From Treponema sp. (GTDB taxonomy: Bacteria; Spirochaetota; Spirochaetia; Treponematales; Breznakiellaceae): DNA of 14,369 nucleotides. Each line of letters opens with the position of its first letter. The stretch's first letter is position 1. The DNA lies in the NCBI GenBank assembly GCA_031258265.1, contig JAIRNB010000375.1, forward strand, positions 1 through 14,369, in the 5' to 3' direction. The notes under the pieces are model-generated. The model had not been told where the DNA came from and searched no databases. It saw nothing but the letters and a program-made list of their open reading frames with translations. Of the stretch, positions 6,578-14,263 are shown piece after piece. Made by a program: the position numbers and the translations under genes.

Positions 6578-7543
6578 ATGCCAGCTAAGTTAGGAAAATG
6601 GTTCAGCCCGGCGATAGTTTTGCTGGTTCTGGCCGTGATTGTGGTAGCCGTTCTGCTGGGGACCAGTGTCTACATTGTGGACCAGACGGAAGAGGCGGTG
6701 GTGACTCGTTTTGGACGCTACCTTACCACCAAGGGGCCGGGGCTTCAGTTCAAAATACCCTTTGGGGTTGACCGGCAGTATACGGTGAACGTCAAAACCA
6801 TTCAAACCGAGCAATTCGGTTTTAGTACCGTACGGAGCGGGTTTTCCCCCACCTACGCGGATAACGAAAGGGAATCCACCATGCTTACCGGGGACCTTAA
6901 CATCATCGAGGTGGAGTGGATTATCCAGTACCGGATTGTGGACCCCAGGGCCTGGGTCTTCAACGTGATGGAGAGGACCCGGACCATCCAGGATGTGTCC
7001 CGGTCGGCTATCAATATGCTGGTGGGGGACAGGACCATTATGGACATCATGGGGCCGGAACGGAGCGCCATCGAGAGCGCGGGGACGGAATCCATGAATA
7101 AGACATTCCGGGCTTACGGCCTGGGTATTGATGTAATTGCCGTAAAGCTCCAGAACATAGACCCCCCTGCGGGGGTTCAGGAAGCCTTTGATGATGTGAA
7201 TATGGCGGAGCAGGATATGAACCGGCTTATTAACGAGGGCCAGCAAGTTTATAACGCGGAGATTCCCAAGGCCCGGGGGGAACGGGAGAGGATTATCCAG
7301 GAAGCCCAGGGCTATAAAACCGAGCGGATCAACAAGGCCAACGGGGATGTGGCCCGTTTCAACTCGGTCTACGAGGAATACCGCCGGGCCCCGGATGTTA
7401 CCCGGCAGCGGCTTTACTACGAAATGATCGAGGAAGTGTTTTCCGGGGAGGAAACGACGGTGATCCTGGACCGGAATTTTGACAACTTCCTGCCCCTGCG
7501 TAACCTGGATTCCCCCCGGTCTTCCACAGGGGGGCGGCAATGA
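6578..7543 (+). CDS. hflK: HflK, SPFH-domain membrane protein of the FtsH regulator complex
   Basis: HflK with HflC forms a large membrane-anchored ring that surrounds and restrains the FtsH AAA protease. The 321-residue product has one N-terminal membrane segment (about 11-33), then an SPFH/prohibitin domain that starts with VDQTEEAVVTRFGRYLTTKGPGLQFKIPF and contains VEWIIQYRIVDPRAWVFNV. A helical stretch follows, with AEQDMNRLINEGQQVYN, IPKARGERERIIQEAQGYKTERINKANGD and YYEMIEEVF, typical of the family. It lacks the long Gly-rich N-terminal extension of the enterobacterial protein, which is why it is shorter. The start is ATG with GGAGG at 6569-6573. The end overlaps hflC by 4 nt (ATGA), a translational coupling arrangement. 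Confidence 0.93.
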   Translation: MPAKLGKWFSPAIVLLVLAVIVVAVLLGTSVYIVDQTEEAVVTRFGRYLTTKGPGLQFKIPFGVDRQYTVNVKTIQTEQFGFSTVRSGFSPTYADNERESTMLTGDLNIIEVEWIIQYRIVDPRAWVFNVMERTRTIQDVSRSAINMLVGDRTIMDIMGPERSAIESAGTESMNKTFRAYGLGIDVIAVKLQNIDPPAGVQEAFDDVNMAEQDMNRLINEGQQVYNAEIPKARGERERIIQEAQGYKTERINKANGDVARFNSVYEEYRRAPDVTRQRLYYEMIEEVFSGEETTVILDRNFDNFLPLRNLDSPRSSTGGRQ

Positions 7544-8523
7544 AAAAACTGATTACCCTAACGGTGGTTATCATCGTAATTCTTATCGGCGTTGCGGCGG
7601 CGGGCCCCTTTTATGTGATCGACGAGGGGGAGCAGGCGGTAATTGTTCAGATGGGGAAGCTGGTGAATGTGGTTACCGATGCGGGCTTTCATTTTAAGGT
7701 TCCCTTTATTGATGAGGTGGTCCGTTATCCCAAGCGGATCATGGCCATGGACGGGGAGCAGAAAAGCATGCCCACCCGGGAGAAACAGTATATCTGGGTG
7801 GATGTGACGGCCCGCTGGAAGATTTCCGATCCGGCGAAATTCTACGAATCGATTAAAACGGTGGACGCGGCATACGCCAAACTGGCGGAGGTGATCGATT
7901 CGGAGGTGCGGACCGTGGTGGCGGAGAATTACCTGCGGGAATCCGTGCGGAACTCCAATATCATCATGGACCGGGCCGCCAGCCTGGATGCCCTGGGCCT
8001 GGGGGACAATATCGACCCGGAGCTGCTCCAGTCTTCTATCCAGCCGGAAACCAAGTACGAGCCCATTGCCAAGGGCCGCCGCCAACTGGCGGAGGAGATT
8101 CTGGCCCGGTCCCAGCGCATGGTCCCGGAATACGGCATTGAACTTATCGACGTGGTTATCCGGCAGATCCGCTATTCCGACGAGCTTACCCAGAGCGTCT
8201 ACGCCCGGATGATCAAGGAACGGAACCAGATTGCCCAGGCTTTCCGTTCCGAGGGGGAGGGAAAAAAGGCGGACTGGCAGGGCCGGATGGACCGGGAGCG
8301 GCGGTCGATTCTTTCGGAAGCCTATGAAAAGGCGGAGACTGTCCGGGGCGAAGGGGACGCGGAAGCGGCCCGGATCTACGCGGAAGCCTATAGCCGGGAC
8401 CGGAGTTTCTTTGATTTTTGGCGGGCGGTGGAGTCCTACCGGGCTACCCTGCCAAGGTTCGATAAAACCCTTTCCACGGATATGGAATACTTTAAGTACC
8501 TTTACTCCCCCACGGCGAGGTAG
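7540..8523 (+). CDS. hflC: HflC, SPFH-domain membrane protein of the FtsH regulator complex
   Basis: The 327-residue product is the partner of HflK. It has one N-terminal membrane segment (about 4-26) and an SPFH domain opening with VIDEGEQAVIVQMGKLV and FHFKVPFIDEVVRYPKR. The hallmark HflC parts are IRYSDELTQSVYARMIKERNQIAQAFRSEGEG and, near the C-terminus, GEGDAEAARIYAEAY and SFFDFWRAVESYRATL. Both genes of the pair are intact with no missing core part. A segment around residues 145-185 (LDALGLGDNIDPELLQ and neighbours) is family-typical but variable in length. The ATG lies inside the end of hflK, with a G-rich possible ribosome binding site (AGGGGGGCGG) just upstream. Confidence 0.94.
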   Translation: MKKLITLTVVIIVILIGVAAAGPFYVIDEGEQAVIVQMGKLVNVVTDAGFHFKVPFIDEVVRYPKRIMAMDGEQKSMPTREKQYIWVDVTARWKISDPAKFYESIKTVDAAYAKLAEVIDSEVRTVVAENYLRESVRNSNIIMDRAASLDALGLGDNIDPELLQSSIQPETKYEPIAKGRRQLAEEILARSQRMVPEYGIELIDVVIRQIRYSDELTQSVYARMIKERNQIAQAFRSEGEGKKADWQGRMDRERRSILSEAYEKAETVRGEGDAEAARIYAEAYSRDRSFFDFWRAVESYRATLPRFDKTLSTDMEYFKYLYSPTAR

Positions 8524-8553
8524 GGGCGGTATCCGCGTTTGGTAAAGGGGGTT

Positions 8554-8602
8554 CTGTCCAAGATGAAACGAAGTTTCGTACAGCAATCGGCTTTGTGGAC
8601 AG
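8554..8602. repeat. Inverted repeat CTGTCCA/TGGACAG downstream of hflC, with nested hairpin
   Basis: CTGTCCA (8554-8560) pairs with TGGACAG (8596-8602). Nested inside, GAAAC (8565-8569) pairs with GTTTC (8573-8577). Read on the minus strand the nested part carries GAAACTTCGTTTC, related to the core of the palindromes at 1872-1895 and 14188-14211. It starts 30 nt after the hflC stop. Confidence 0.6.
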
Positions 8603-8621
8603 ACTTCCTTAGGCACAAAAT
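8593..8621 (+). promoter_or_regulatory. Weak candidate promoter before the one-TM hypothetical gene
   Basis: TTGTGG (8593-8598) and CAAAAT (8616-8621) are 17 nt apart. The -10 matches the consensus at only four of six positions, so this is a guess; readthrough from hflC is also possible. Confidence 0.25.
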
Positions 8622-8684
8622 AGGGCTGGTTTTGGAACCAGGGCGGTGATTTGTGGTTTTAACCCCGGAGGCGCCGGATACAAT

Positions 8685-10328
8685 ATGATTGAGCGGATAC
8701 TTCACCTTGAAATCGAAGGCAAAAGGCGGCTGGGTTTTGATACCGGTCTTTCCTCCCAGGCCTTTGCCCAGGCAAAACTGGCCCATTTTATTACCCAGGG
8801 GGGGGCCATCGTCCTGCCCGGCGGCGGGGTGATACCCTGGCAGCCCAGCGGGGTTATCGAGCGGGAGGGGACCATGGTGGTCTGGGGGCCCGGCTTTGCC
8901 GGGGAGCGGCTGGACCGGCTGCTGGATCCCGCCGCGTTGACGGACGGTCCGGCCCGGTCCAGGGCCCTGGAGGCCCTGGGCTATTGGATTGACGCATACC
9001 CCTGGGGGGGGACTGTCTGGCCGGCGGGGGTCCTTGTTTCCCTGGGACCGCCGGCCGCGGTTGATAACCCGGAGGCCGGCCTGTACCCCCAGGGGACCGT
9101 CTTTTTCCCCCCCGAAGGGCTGCGGCTCCGGGTGGTCCAGGCGGAGGGGGAAGAATCCTGGCTTGCGGGGGGGGAATCCCTGGTTTGCCGGGACCTTACC
9201 GGGGAGGCGGCCGTCTCCTTTAGCGCCGCCGCCATGCTCTACCGGATTCTGGCCTTGGAAAAGGATTCCGGCGCCGGGGCCCTGCCCTTTCCCGCCAAAG
9301 ACAAGGACCTGCTCCACCAGGACATGAGGGAGGGGGTTTTCCTGCCCCTTGGGCTTGCGGCGCCGGGGCTGGACCCAAAGGCCGCGGAGCTGGTGGATCG
9401 GGCCCTGGCGGGCATCAAGGAGCCCATGACGGTAAAACGCCCCCCCCTGGCGGCCTTTGCGGAGCTTCTGAAGGAAAAAGGGGCGGCGCATGGGCCCGCC
9501 TCCTTCTTCCGGGAATTGGGGGGGGAAGAACTGGAGAAACTGCGGGAAGAGCGGCTCCGCTACGAAAAAAAACGGAAGCTGGCGGTGGGAACCCGGCGGT
9601 TTGTGGTGCGGAACACCGCCATCCTTACCGGAGCCGCCGCCGCCCTGGTTATCGCCGTCCTGGTTGTCAACAGCTTTATTAGCGCCCGGCGGGACCGGCC
9701 CAATACGGCGGGAATGGATTCCCGGCAGGTGGTGGAAAGCTACTACGACGCCTTTGGCGAGCTGGATCATACCCTGATGGAAGCCTGCGTCCTCAATAAG
9801 GCCGGGAAGGGGGACATCGACATGGTGACCCGCTTCTTTGTTACCACCAAGGTCCGGCAGGCTTATGAGTACACGGCGCTGGCGGTGATTCCCGCCCAGG
9901 ACTGGTTCGAGATGGGAGCCCCGCCCACGGCTACCCCTATTATCGGGGTGACGGATCTGGCAATCAGCCGCCTTGCCGGGGACGAGGCGGGGGATGAAAT
10001 AAGTTACCGGGCCCGGTACATTCTGTGGATTCCGGGGCCCGCCGATGAGAATGATGAAGGGCCGCCCCCGGTTGTGGCGGTCCCCGGCCCGGGACCGGAG
10101 CAGGGAACGGAACAAGGGACAGGACGGGGACCGGAGCAGGGAACAGGACAGGGAGCGGAACAAGGGACAGGACAGGGAACGGCCCTTCCCCCCGGCGCGG
10201 CCGCCCCGGGGCTGGTGGAATTTATTCCCCCCTTAGGCTACTCCTTTACCGATGAACTTATCCTTATCCGCCACAAGGGCAACTGGCGGATAGCGAAGAT
10301 AAACCGCAGCGCCAGGTCTTGGTCTTAA
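8685..10328 (+). CDS. Hypothetical one-TM protein, possible degenerate kinase-like N-terminal half
   Basis: I do not recognise this 547-residue protein with certainty. The N-terminal half (1-300) is soluble. It has a weak protein-kinase-like order: GTMVVWGPGFAGERLDRLL, ALEALGYWIDAY, then CRDLTGEAAVSFSAAAMLYRILALEK followed by PF, and LDPKAAELVDRALAG. No clear P-loop lysine, HRD or DFG is visible, so any kinase fold would be inactive. A basic linker (290-305) leads to one membrane segment (about 311-333). The outer part (345-450), SRQVVESYYDAFGELDHTLMEA and on, resembles a small alpha/beta NTF2-like or ligand-binding domain. A low-complexity repeat of GTEQ/GTGQ units (467-500) splits it from a final conserved-looking segment ending in GNWRIAKINRS. 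The start is ATG with GGAGG at 8667-8671 (13 nt, rather far); GTG at 8646 is an alternative. The gene contains four G8 and one C8 run. Confidence 0.75.
   Translation: MIERILHLEIEGKRRLGFDTGLSSQAFAQAKLAHFITQGGAIVLPGGGVIPWQPSGVIEREGTMVVWGPGFAGERLDRLLDPAALTDGPARSRALEALGYWIDAYPWGGTVWPAGVLVSLGPPAAVDNPEAGLYPQGTVFFPPEGLRLRVVQAEGEESWLAGGESLVCRDLTGEAAVSFSAAAMLYRILALEKDSGAGALPFPAKDKDLLHQDMREGVFLPLGLAAPGLDPKAAELVDRALAGIKEPMTVKRPPLAAFAELLKEKGAAHGPASFFRELGGEELEKLREERLRYEKKRKLAVGTRRFVVRNTAILTGAAAALVIAVLVVNSFISARRDRPNTAGMDSRQVVESYYDAFGELDHTLMEACVLNKAGKGDIDMVTRFFVTTKVRQAYEYTALAVIPAQDWFEMGAPPTATPIIGVTDLAISRLAGDEAGDEISYRARYILWIPGPADENDEGPPPVVAVPGPGPEQGTEQGTGRGPEQGTGQGAEQGTGQGTALPPGAAAPGLVEFIPPLGYSFTDELILIRHKGNWRIAKINRSARSWS
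10092..10184 (+). repeat. Imprecise tandem repeat coding GTEQ/GTGQ units
   Basis: Purine-rich units such as GGAACAGGACAG and GGAACGGAACAAG repeat inside the hypothetical gene and encode residues 467-500 as alternating PEQGT, EQGT and GQGT units. They look like copies of a 12- to 36-nt unit. Copy number may vary between strains. Confidence 0.7.
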
Positions 10329-10361
10329 ACGACCTTAAACGGCGTTTTAAGGAGGCCGGCA

Positions 10362-10391
10362 GACCTGATACGCGGCCCCGCATTATAGGTC
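10362..10391 (-). terminator. Hairpin between convergent genes, just after the second ABC gene
   Basis: GACCT (10362-10366) pairs with AGGTC (10387-10391), and GCGG (10372-10375) pairs with CCGC (10378-10381). It touches the stop codon at 10392-10394. A second stem, CCTTAAA/TTTAAGG around CGGCGT (about 10333-10352), lies beside it, after the plus-strand gene. Neither has a U-tract, so the terminator role is inferred. Confidence 0.45.
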
Positions 10392-12206
10392 CTAAACGGT
10401 GATAGCCTCGGCGTGCTGGGTCCAGTAAAGCTGGTAGTAGAGTCCCTTCTTTTCCATGAGTTCGTCATGGGTCCCCACCTCCGCGATGCCGCCGTCCTTG
10501 ATATACATGATCCGGGAACAGTCCCGGATAGTGGAAAGCCGGTGGGCGATGATAAAGGAGGTGCGGCCCTTCATCAGTGTGCGGATGCCCTCCTGGACAA
10601 GCTGTTCCGTGCCGGTATCAATGCTGCTGGTGGCCTCGTCGAGGATCAGAATCCGGGGATCGGATATAAGGGTTCTGCAGAAGGCCAAAAGCTGGCGTTC
10701 CCCCTGGCTGATGCCGCCCCCCCGCTCGGTGATAGGGGTGTCGTAGCCCTGGGGGAGTTTTTCGATGAAGCTGTCCGCGCCGATAAGCCGGGCGGCGGCC
10801 TTAATCTCCTCCGGGCCGGCGTCCAGCTTGCCGTAGCGGATATTGTCGGCGATGGTACCGGTAAAAAGAAAACTGTCCTGCAGCATGATCCCCATCTGAC
10901 TCCGCAGGGATTTAAGAGTCACCTTCATAATGTCCTGGCCGTCCACGCAGACCTGCCCTTCCTCGATGTTGTAAAACCGGGAGAGGAGATTGACGATGGT
11001 GGTCTTTCCCGCGCCGGTGGGCCCCACCAGGGCGATGCTTTCCCCCGGATGCCCGTCAAAGGAAACATGGTTCAGCACCTTGCGGACCCCGTCGTAGCTG
11101 AAACTTACATCTTTGAATTCCACATGGCCCCGGACAAAGGGGAATTCCACCGCCCCTTCGGCGTCTTTTATCCGCACCGGCTCGGCGATGGTATCGAAGA
11201 TCCGGTCCAGATATGACATGGCGGTGATAAAGGTATTGTAGATGTTTGCCAGGTTGATGATGGGCTGCCAGAAACGCCAGGTATAGTTTCCCATAGCCAG
11301 GAGCATGCCGAAACTTGCCATGGGGCTCATCTTGTAGACCCCTACAATATACACGAAAGAAAAAACAAGCTGGCTGATAGTTTCGGTACTGAACCAGGTG
11401 GTGTTGGAGATGTACTGGGCCCGCATCCATTCCCGGTTGCGTTCAGTGGTAAGGCTATTCATGATCCCGCTGTTCCGCTTCTGCCGGTCAAACGCCTGGG
11501 TCACCCGTACCCCGTCTATGGATTCCTGGATATAGGCGTTAAGGTTGGAATTTTTGTTGGAAACCCGCTGCCAGGCCCGGCGCTGGATCGGCTTGATGGT
11601 CCAAATAAAAAGGGCCAGCACCGGCAGGCCCACAATAGTAACCGTGGCCAACTGGGGGCTTACCCGGAACATGAAAAAAATGATAAACACGATGTTCAAC
11701 ACTTCAATAACAAAATTGATAATGCCATTGGACAGGGCGTCGGAGACGCTGTTCACATAGGGAACCACCCGGACAAAAATTTTGCCGTGGGGCCGGCTGT
11801 CGTAAAACCAAAAGCCCAGCTTCTGCAAATGGGAGAAAAGGTCAAAGCGGATGTCGTGGATGATGTTGGCCCCCGCCCGGGCCACCAGGACGTTCCGCAC
11901 GGCCCCTAGTCCTATGGCTATCACAATGGAGATCCCCAGGAACAGGGCCATTTGGAGGAGGAGTTTAACGTCCTTGTTGGGAATCGCCACATCCATGGCC
12001 CGCTGAATAAAGAGGGGCCCCGTCAAACTGGCAAGGTTGCCCAGGACGGAAAGCCCCAGGGCCGTGCCCAGGCCCAGCTTCGCCCTGGCCAGGTAGCGGA
12101 GGCAGCGGCGCATGTTGAAAAGGCTGACCTTCTCATCCAAATATTCATCCACATCGTAGCGGTTACGGTTCTTCGCCGTTTTCTGTTCCGTTGTTTTTTT
12201 AGCCAC
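10392..12206 (-). CDS. ABC exporter half-transporter, subunit with the consensus catalytic residues
   Basis: The 604-residue product has the TMD-NBD layout of type IV ABC exporters: about six membrane helices (residues 45-335), then an ATPase domain. Motifs: Walker A GPTGAGKT (395-402), Q-loop Q443, signature ISQGE (499-503), Walker B ILILDE with catalytic E524, and switch H555 in IIAHRLS. The signature differs from canonical LSGGQ. The upstream neighbour has a complementary defect, so the two are best read as one heterodimer. The usual roles for such pairs are multidrug or lipid export; the substrate cannot be read from sequence. The start is GTG, only 2 nt after the TAA of the upstream gene, so translation is probably coupled. 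An N-terminal charged extension of about 35 residues precedes the first helix. Confidence 0.92.
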   Translation of the reverse strand: MAKKTTEQKTAKNRNRYDVDEYLDEKVSLFNMRRCLRYLARAKLGLGTALGLSVLGNLASLTGPLFIQRAMDVAIPNKDVKLLLQMALFLGISIVIAIGLGAVRNVLVARAGANIIHDIRFDLFSHLQKLGFWFYDSRPHGKIFVRVVPYVNSVSDALSNGIINFVIEVLNIVFIIFFMFRVSPQLATVTIVGLPVLALFIWTIKPIQRRAWQRVSNKNSNLNAYIQESIDGVRVTQAFDRQKRNSGIMNSLTTERNREWMRAQYISNTTWFSTETISQLVFSFVYIVGVYKMSPMASFGMLLAMGNYTWRFWQPIINLANIYNTFITAMSYLDRIFDTIAEPVRIKDAEGAVEFPFVRGHVEFKDVSFSYDGVRKVLNHVSFDGHPGESIALVGPTGAGKTTIVNLLSRFYNIEEGQVCVDGQDIMKVTLKSLRSQMGIMLQDSFLFTGTIADNIRYGKLDAGPEEIKAAARLIGADSFIEKLPQGYDTPITERGGGISQGERQLLAFCRTLISDPRILILDEATSSIDTGTEQLVQEGIRTLMKGRTSFIIAHRLSTIRDCSRIMYIKDGGIAEVGTHDELMEKKGLYYQLYWTQHAEAITV

Positions 12207-12208
12207 GG

Positions 12209-14008
12209 TTAAAGCCCCCCGCCCAAAGAAGAAAAAGAAGAAAAAGAAGCGTCCCCCGGCCCTGGGGACGGCGATTCCCGGCCTTCCATATTGTACTGGA
12301 GGCTCCAGATATGATAATAAAAGCCCCGGTTGGCGAGGAGTTCCTCGTGGCTGCCCCGCTCCACGATCCTGCCCTTGTCCATCACCAGGATTTGATTCGC
12401 CCCCCGGAAAGAGGAAATCCGCTGGGCGATGATGATCTTGGTACAGGGGAAGTCCAGATTCCTCAGTTGGTTCTGGATGTACTGCTCGGTCTCACTGTCC
12501 ACCGCGGAGGTGGTATCGTCCAGAATCAAAACCGACGGTTCCATCGCCAGGGCCCGGGCCAGGGCGATACGCTGCCGCTGGCCGCCGGAAAGCCCCACCC
12601 CCCGCTCCCCCACCAGGGTTTCGTAGCCCTCTCCCATTTTGCTGATAAAACTATGGGCGTCCGCCTGGGCGGCCCGCTTCATGATCGTTTCTTCATCCAG
12701 GTCCGGCATGCCGTAGGCTATATTGCCCTTTACCGAATCGGAAAAGAGAAATACATCCTGCATGGCCAGCCCTATATGCCGCCGGAGGGAGGACATGGTG
12801 TAATCCCGCACATCCTTGCCGTCCAGAAACACCTGCCCGGAATCCGGCTCGTAAAAATGGCTTAACAGGTTGATCAGGGATGTCTTCCCCGATCCGGTAC
12901 TCCCCAGGATACCGATAGTTTCCCCCGGCGCCGCCTTAAAGCTTATGTCCTGGAGGATAGGATTCCCGTTTATCGTCAGGTTGACCCCCCGGAACTCAAT
13001 GTCCCCGGCGGGCCGGCCGCTAAGTTCCTCCGCCCCCGGCTTGTCGTGGAAACCCTGGGGGGCCTCCACCACTTCCCGGATCATAGCGGCGGTGGCGTTA
13101 AAACGCTGCAGGTCCGCCAGGATCACCGCCAGCATCCGCAGGGGATTCGCCAGGGCCCAAGTGAGGGAGGAAAAGGCCAGATACTGGCCGGCGCTCATAC
13201 GGCCGTGGATCAGGAAAAGCCCCCCCGCCACCAGGGTGATGATCACCAGGATATTGCTCAACAGTTCCAAAAGGGGCTGGTAACGGGCGGCGATAAGGGC
13301 GTTGCCGCAGCTTACATCCCGGAATTCCGCATTGTACTTTTCAAAGTTACCGATCTCATAATCTTCCCGGGCGAAAGCCTTAACCACCCGGTTGCCGTCG
13401 ATGTTCTCCGTCACCGCCGTTCCCAGGCTGGTAAGTTTTTGCCGCAGGAGCATGAACCGGGGCCGGATAATTTTGATAAAGCGGTAACTCACCAGGAGGA
13501 TCAGGGGAGTCACCACCGCCAGGCAAAGGGTAAGCTGCCAGTTTACCAGGAGCAGAAAACTAAAGGCAAAGATAAAGAGGACGACGGAATCCACAAAGGC
13601 AAAGGAAACCCAGGCCACCACATGACGGACCATGTCCAGGTCCTGAGTCATCCGGGTCATCAGATTCCCCGTGGGAAATTTGTGGAGGAACCGGTAATCC
13701 TGGCCCTGGACCATTTCGTACATATCCCCCCGCAGAACCGTCATAGCGGTACTGCTCATGGGTTCCAGAAACACGTTGTGCATGATGTAACGCATGCAGA
13801 GCCGGGTTACCTGGACAATGAACATGGTAAGGAGCAGGGGTACAAGGGGGGCAGGATTCCCCGGAGTTATTACGTCGTCAATTAACTTCTGGGAAAGCAT
13901 GGGATTGATGATCATCATCCCCGACGTAAGGCCCGAAAAGAGGATCCCCGCCGCGAAACGGCCGCGTTTCCCCTTCAGGTGATTCCAGAGCCAAGCAACC
14001 TGAGACAT
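12209..14008 (-). CDS. ABC exporter half-transporter, subunit with a degenerate ATP site
   Basis: The 599-residue product has the same TMD-NBD layout: membrane helices within residues 17-300, including IINPMLSQKLIDDVI, and an ATPase domain after about 335. Motifs: Walker A GSTGSGKT (369-376), Q-loop Q417, canonical signature LSGGQ (473-477), and Walker B VLILDD in which the catalytic Glu is Asp498. The switch His is replaced by Gln529 (IIAQRIS). Loss of both catalytic residues is the known mark of the degenerate site of heterodimeric exporters such as TM287/288, LmrCD and BmrCD. It is the first gene of the pair. The start is ATG with a GAGAGG ribosome binding site a few bases upstream. The C-terminus ends in a Ser/Pro/Gly-rich tail (SPSPGPGDASFSSFSSLGGGL, split here only for description) encoded partly by a 9-nt repeat. 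Confidence 0.92.
   Translation of the reverse strand: MSQVAWLWNHLKGKRGRFAAGILFSGLTSGMMIINPMLSQKLIDDVITPGNPAPLVPLLLTMFIVQVTRLCMRYIMHNVFLEPMSSTAMTVLRGDMYEMVQGQDYRFLHKFPTGNLMTRMTQDLDMVRHVVAWVSFAFVDSVVLFIFAFSFLLLVNWQLTLCLAVVTPLILLVSYRFIKIIRPRFMLLRQKLTSLGTAVTENIDGNRVVKAFAREDYEIGNFEKYNAEFRDVSCGNALIAARYQPLLELLSNILVIITLVAGGLFLIHGRMSAGQYLAFSSLTWALANPLRMLAVILADLQRFNATAAMIREVVEAPQGFHDKPGAEELSGRPAGDIEFRGVNLTINGNPILQDISFKAAPGETIGILGSTGSGKTSLINLLSHFYEPDSGQVFLDGKDVRDYTMSSLRRHIGLAMQDVFLFSDSVKGNIAYGMPDLDEETIMKRAAQADAHSFISKMGEGYETLVGERGVGLSGGQRQRIALARALAMEPSVLILDDTTSAVDSETEQYIQNQLRNLDFPCTKIIIAQRISSFRGANQILVMDKGRIVERGSHEELLANRGFYYHIWSLQYNMEGRESPSPGPGDASFSSFSSLGGGL
12225..12249 (-). repeat. 9-nt tandem repeat at the end of the first ABC gene
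   Basis: On the plus strand the unit AAAGAAGAA occurs twice in full (12225-12233, 12234-12242) and once in part (12243-12249). On the coding strand it is a pyrimidine tract encoding the FSSFSS tail. It ends about 19 nt before the GTG of the next gene. Confidence 0.8.
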
Positions 14009-14166
14009 AAAAACCTCTCGATGCCCAGGGGGGGTCCACCATGGAACCGGAACCGCAAAATCCCCAAGCAGCCCAATTAGCCAAAATCCGAAATTTTAGC
14101 GTAAGTTTTATTAAAGCCCTTTTCACAGTTATGTTACAAGCCCTGGACGATGTTTCAACAGGGATA

Positions 14167-14194
14167 CTTATATTTTTTATGGCTGCCCTTTCAA
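14167..14194 (-). promoter_or_regulatory. Probable promoter of the ABC exporter operon
   Basis: On the minus strand TTGAAA (14194-14189), a 16-nt spacer and TATAAG (14172-14167) form a fair sigma70-type promoter. This gives a leader of roughly 150 nt. Other weaker boxes lie closer to the gene, so the choice is uncertain. Confidence 0.45.
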
Positions 14195-14211
14195 ACCTGA
14201 AGTTTTACAAG
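14188..14211 (-). repeat. Degenerate copy of the palindrome found at 1872-1895
   Basis: Read on the minus strand the 24 bases match 1872-1895 at 20 of 24 positions, including the central AAAACTTC and the right arm TTTGAAAG. The left arm has decayed, so pairing is imperfect. It overlaps the -35 box of the proposed ABC promoter. Confidence 0.6.
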
Positions 14212-14227
14212 AAGCTCAATCTATTTA

Positions 14228-14248
14228 TTAAAGGGGGAGCCCCCCCCT
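14228..14248 (-). terminator. Probable terminator of the gene at the right edge
   Basis: On the minus strand a G-run/C-run hairpin (about 14247-14233) is followed by TTTAATAAAT. It lies 16 nt past the stop of the partial gene at 14264. Confidence 0.45.
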
Positions 14249-14263
14249 CATCTATGATAAAAG

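Larger units (their letters stand above)
14009..14263. other. Regulatory spacer upstream of the ABC exporter genes
   Basis: No gene is supported in this stretch. It holds the probable ABC promoter (14167-14194), a degenerate palindrome copy that overlaps it (14188-14211), and a G/C hairpin with an A/T tail that probably ends the gene at the window edge (14228-14248). A small open frame over 13878-14126 is only the antisense shadow of the first ABC gene plus leader. Confidence 0.55.

Noticed and set aside
8502..10163. 553-residue minus-strand open frame opposite the one-TM gene
   Set aside because: Composition (Gly, Pro, Arg, His rich) is typical of the antisense shadow of a GC-rich gene; the plus frame has a TM segment, a ribosome binding site and coherent domains.
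10092..10184. CRISPR-like array
   Set aside because: Units are short, contiguous, without spacers, and in frame inside a coding region.
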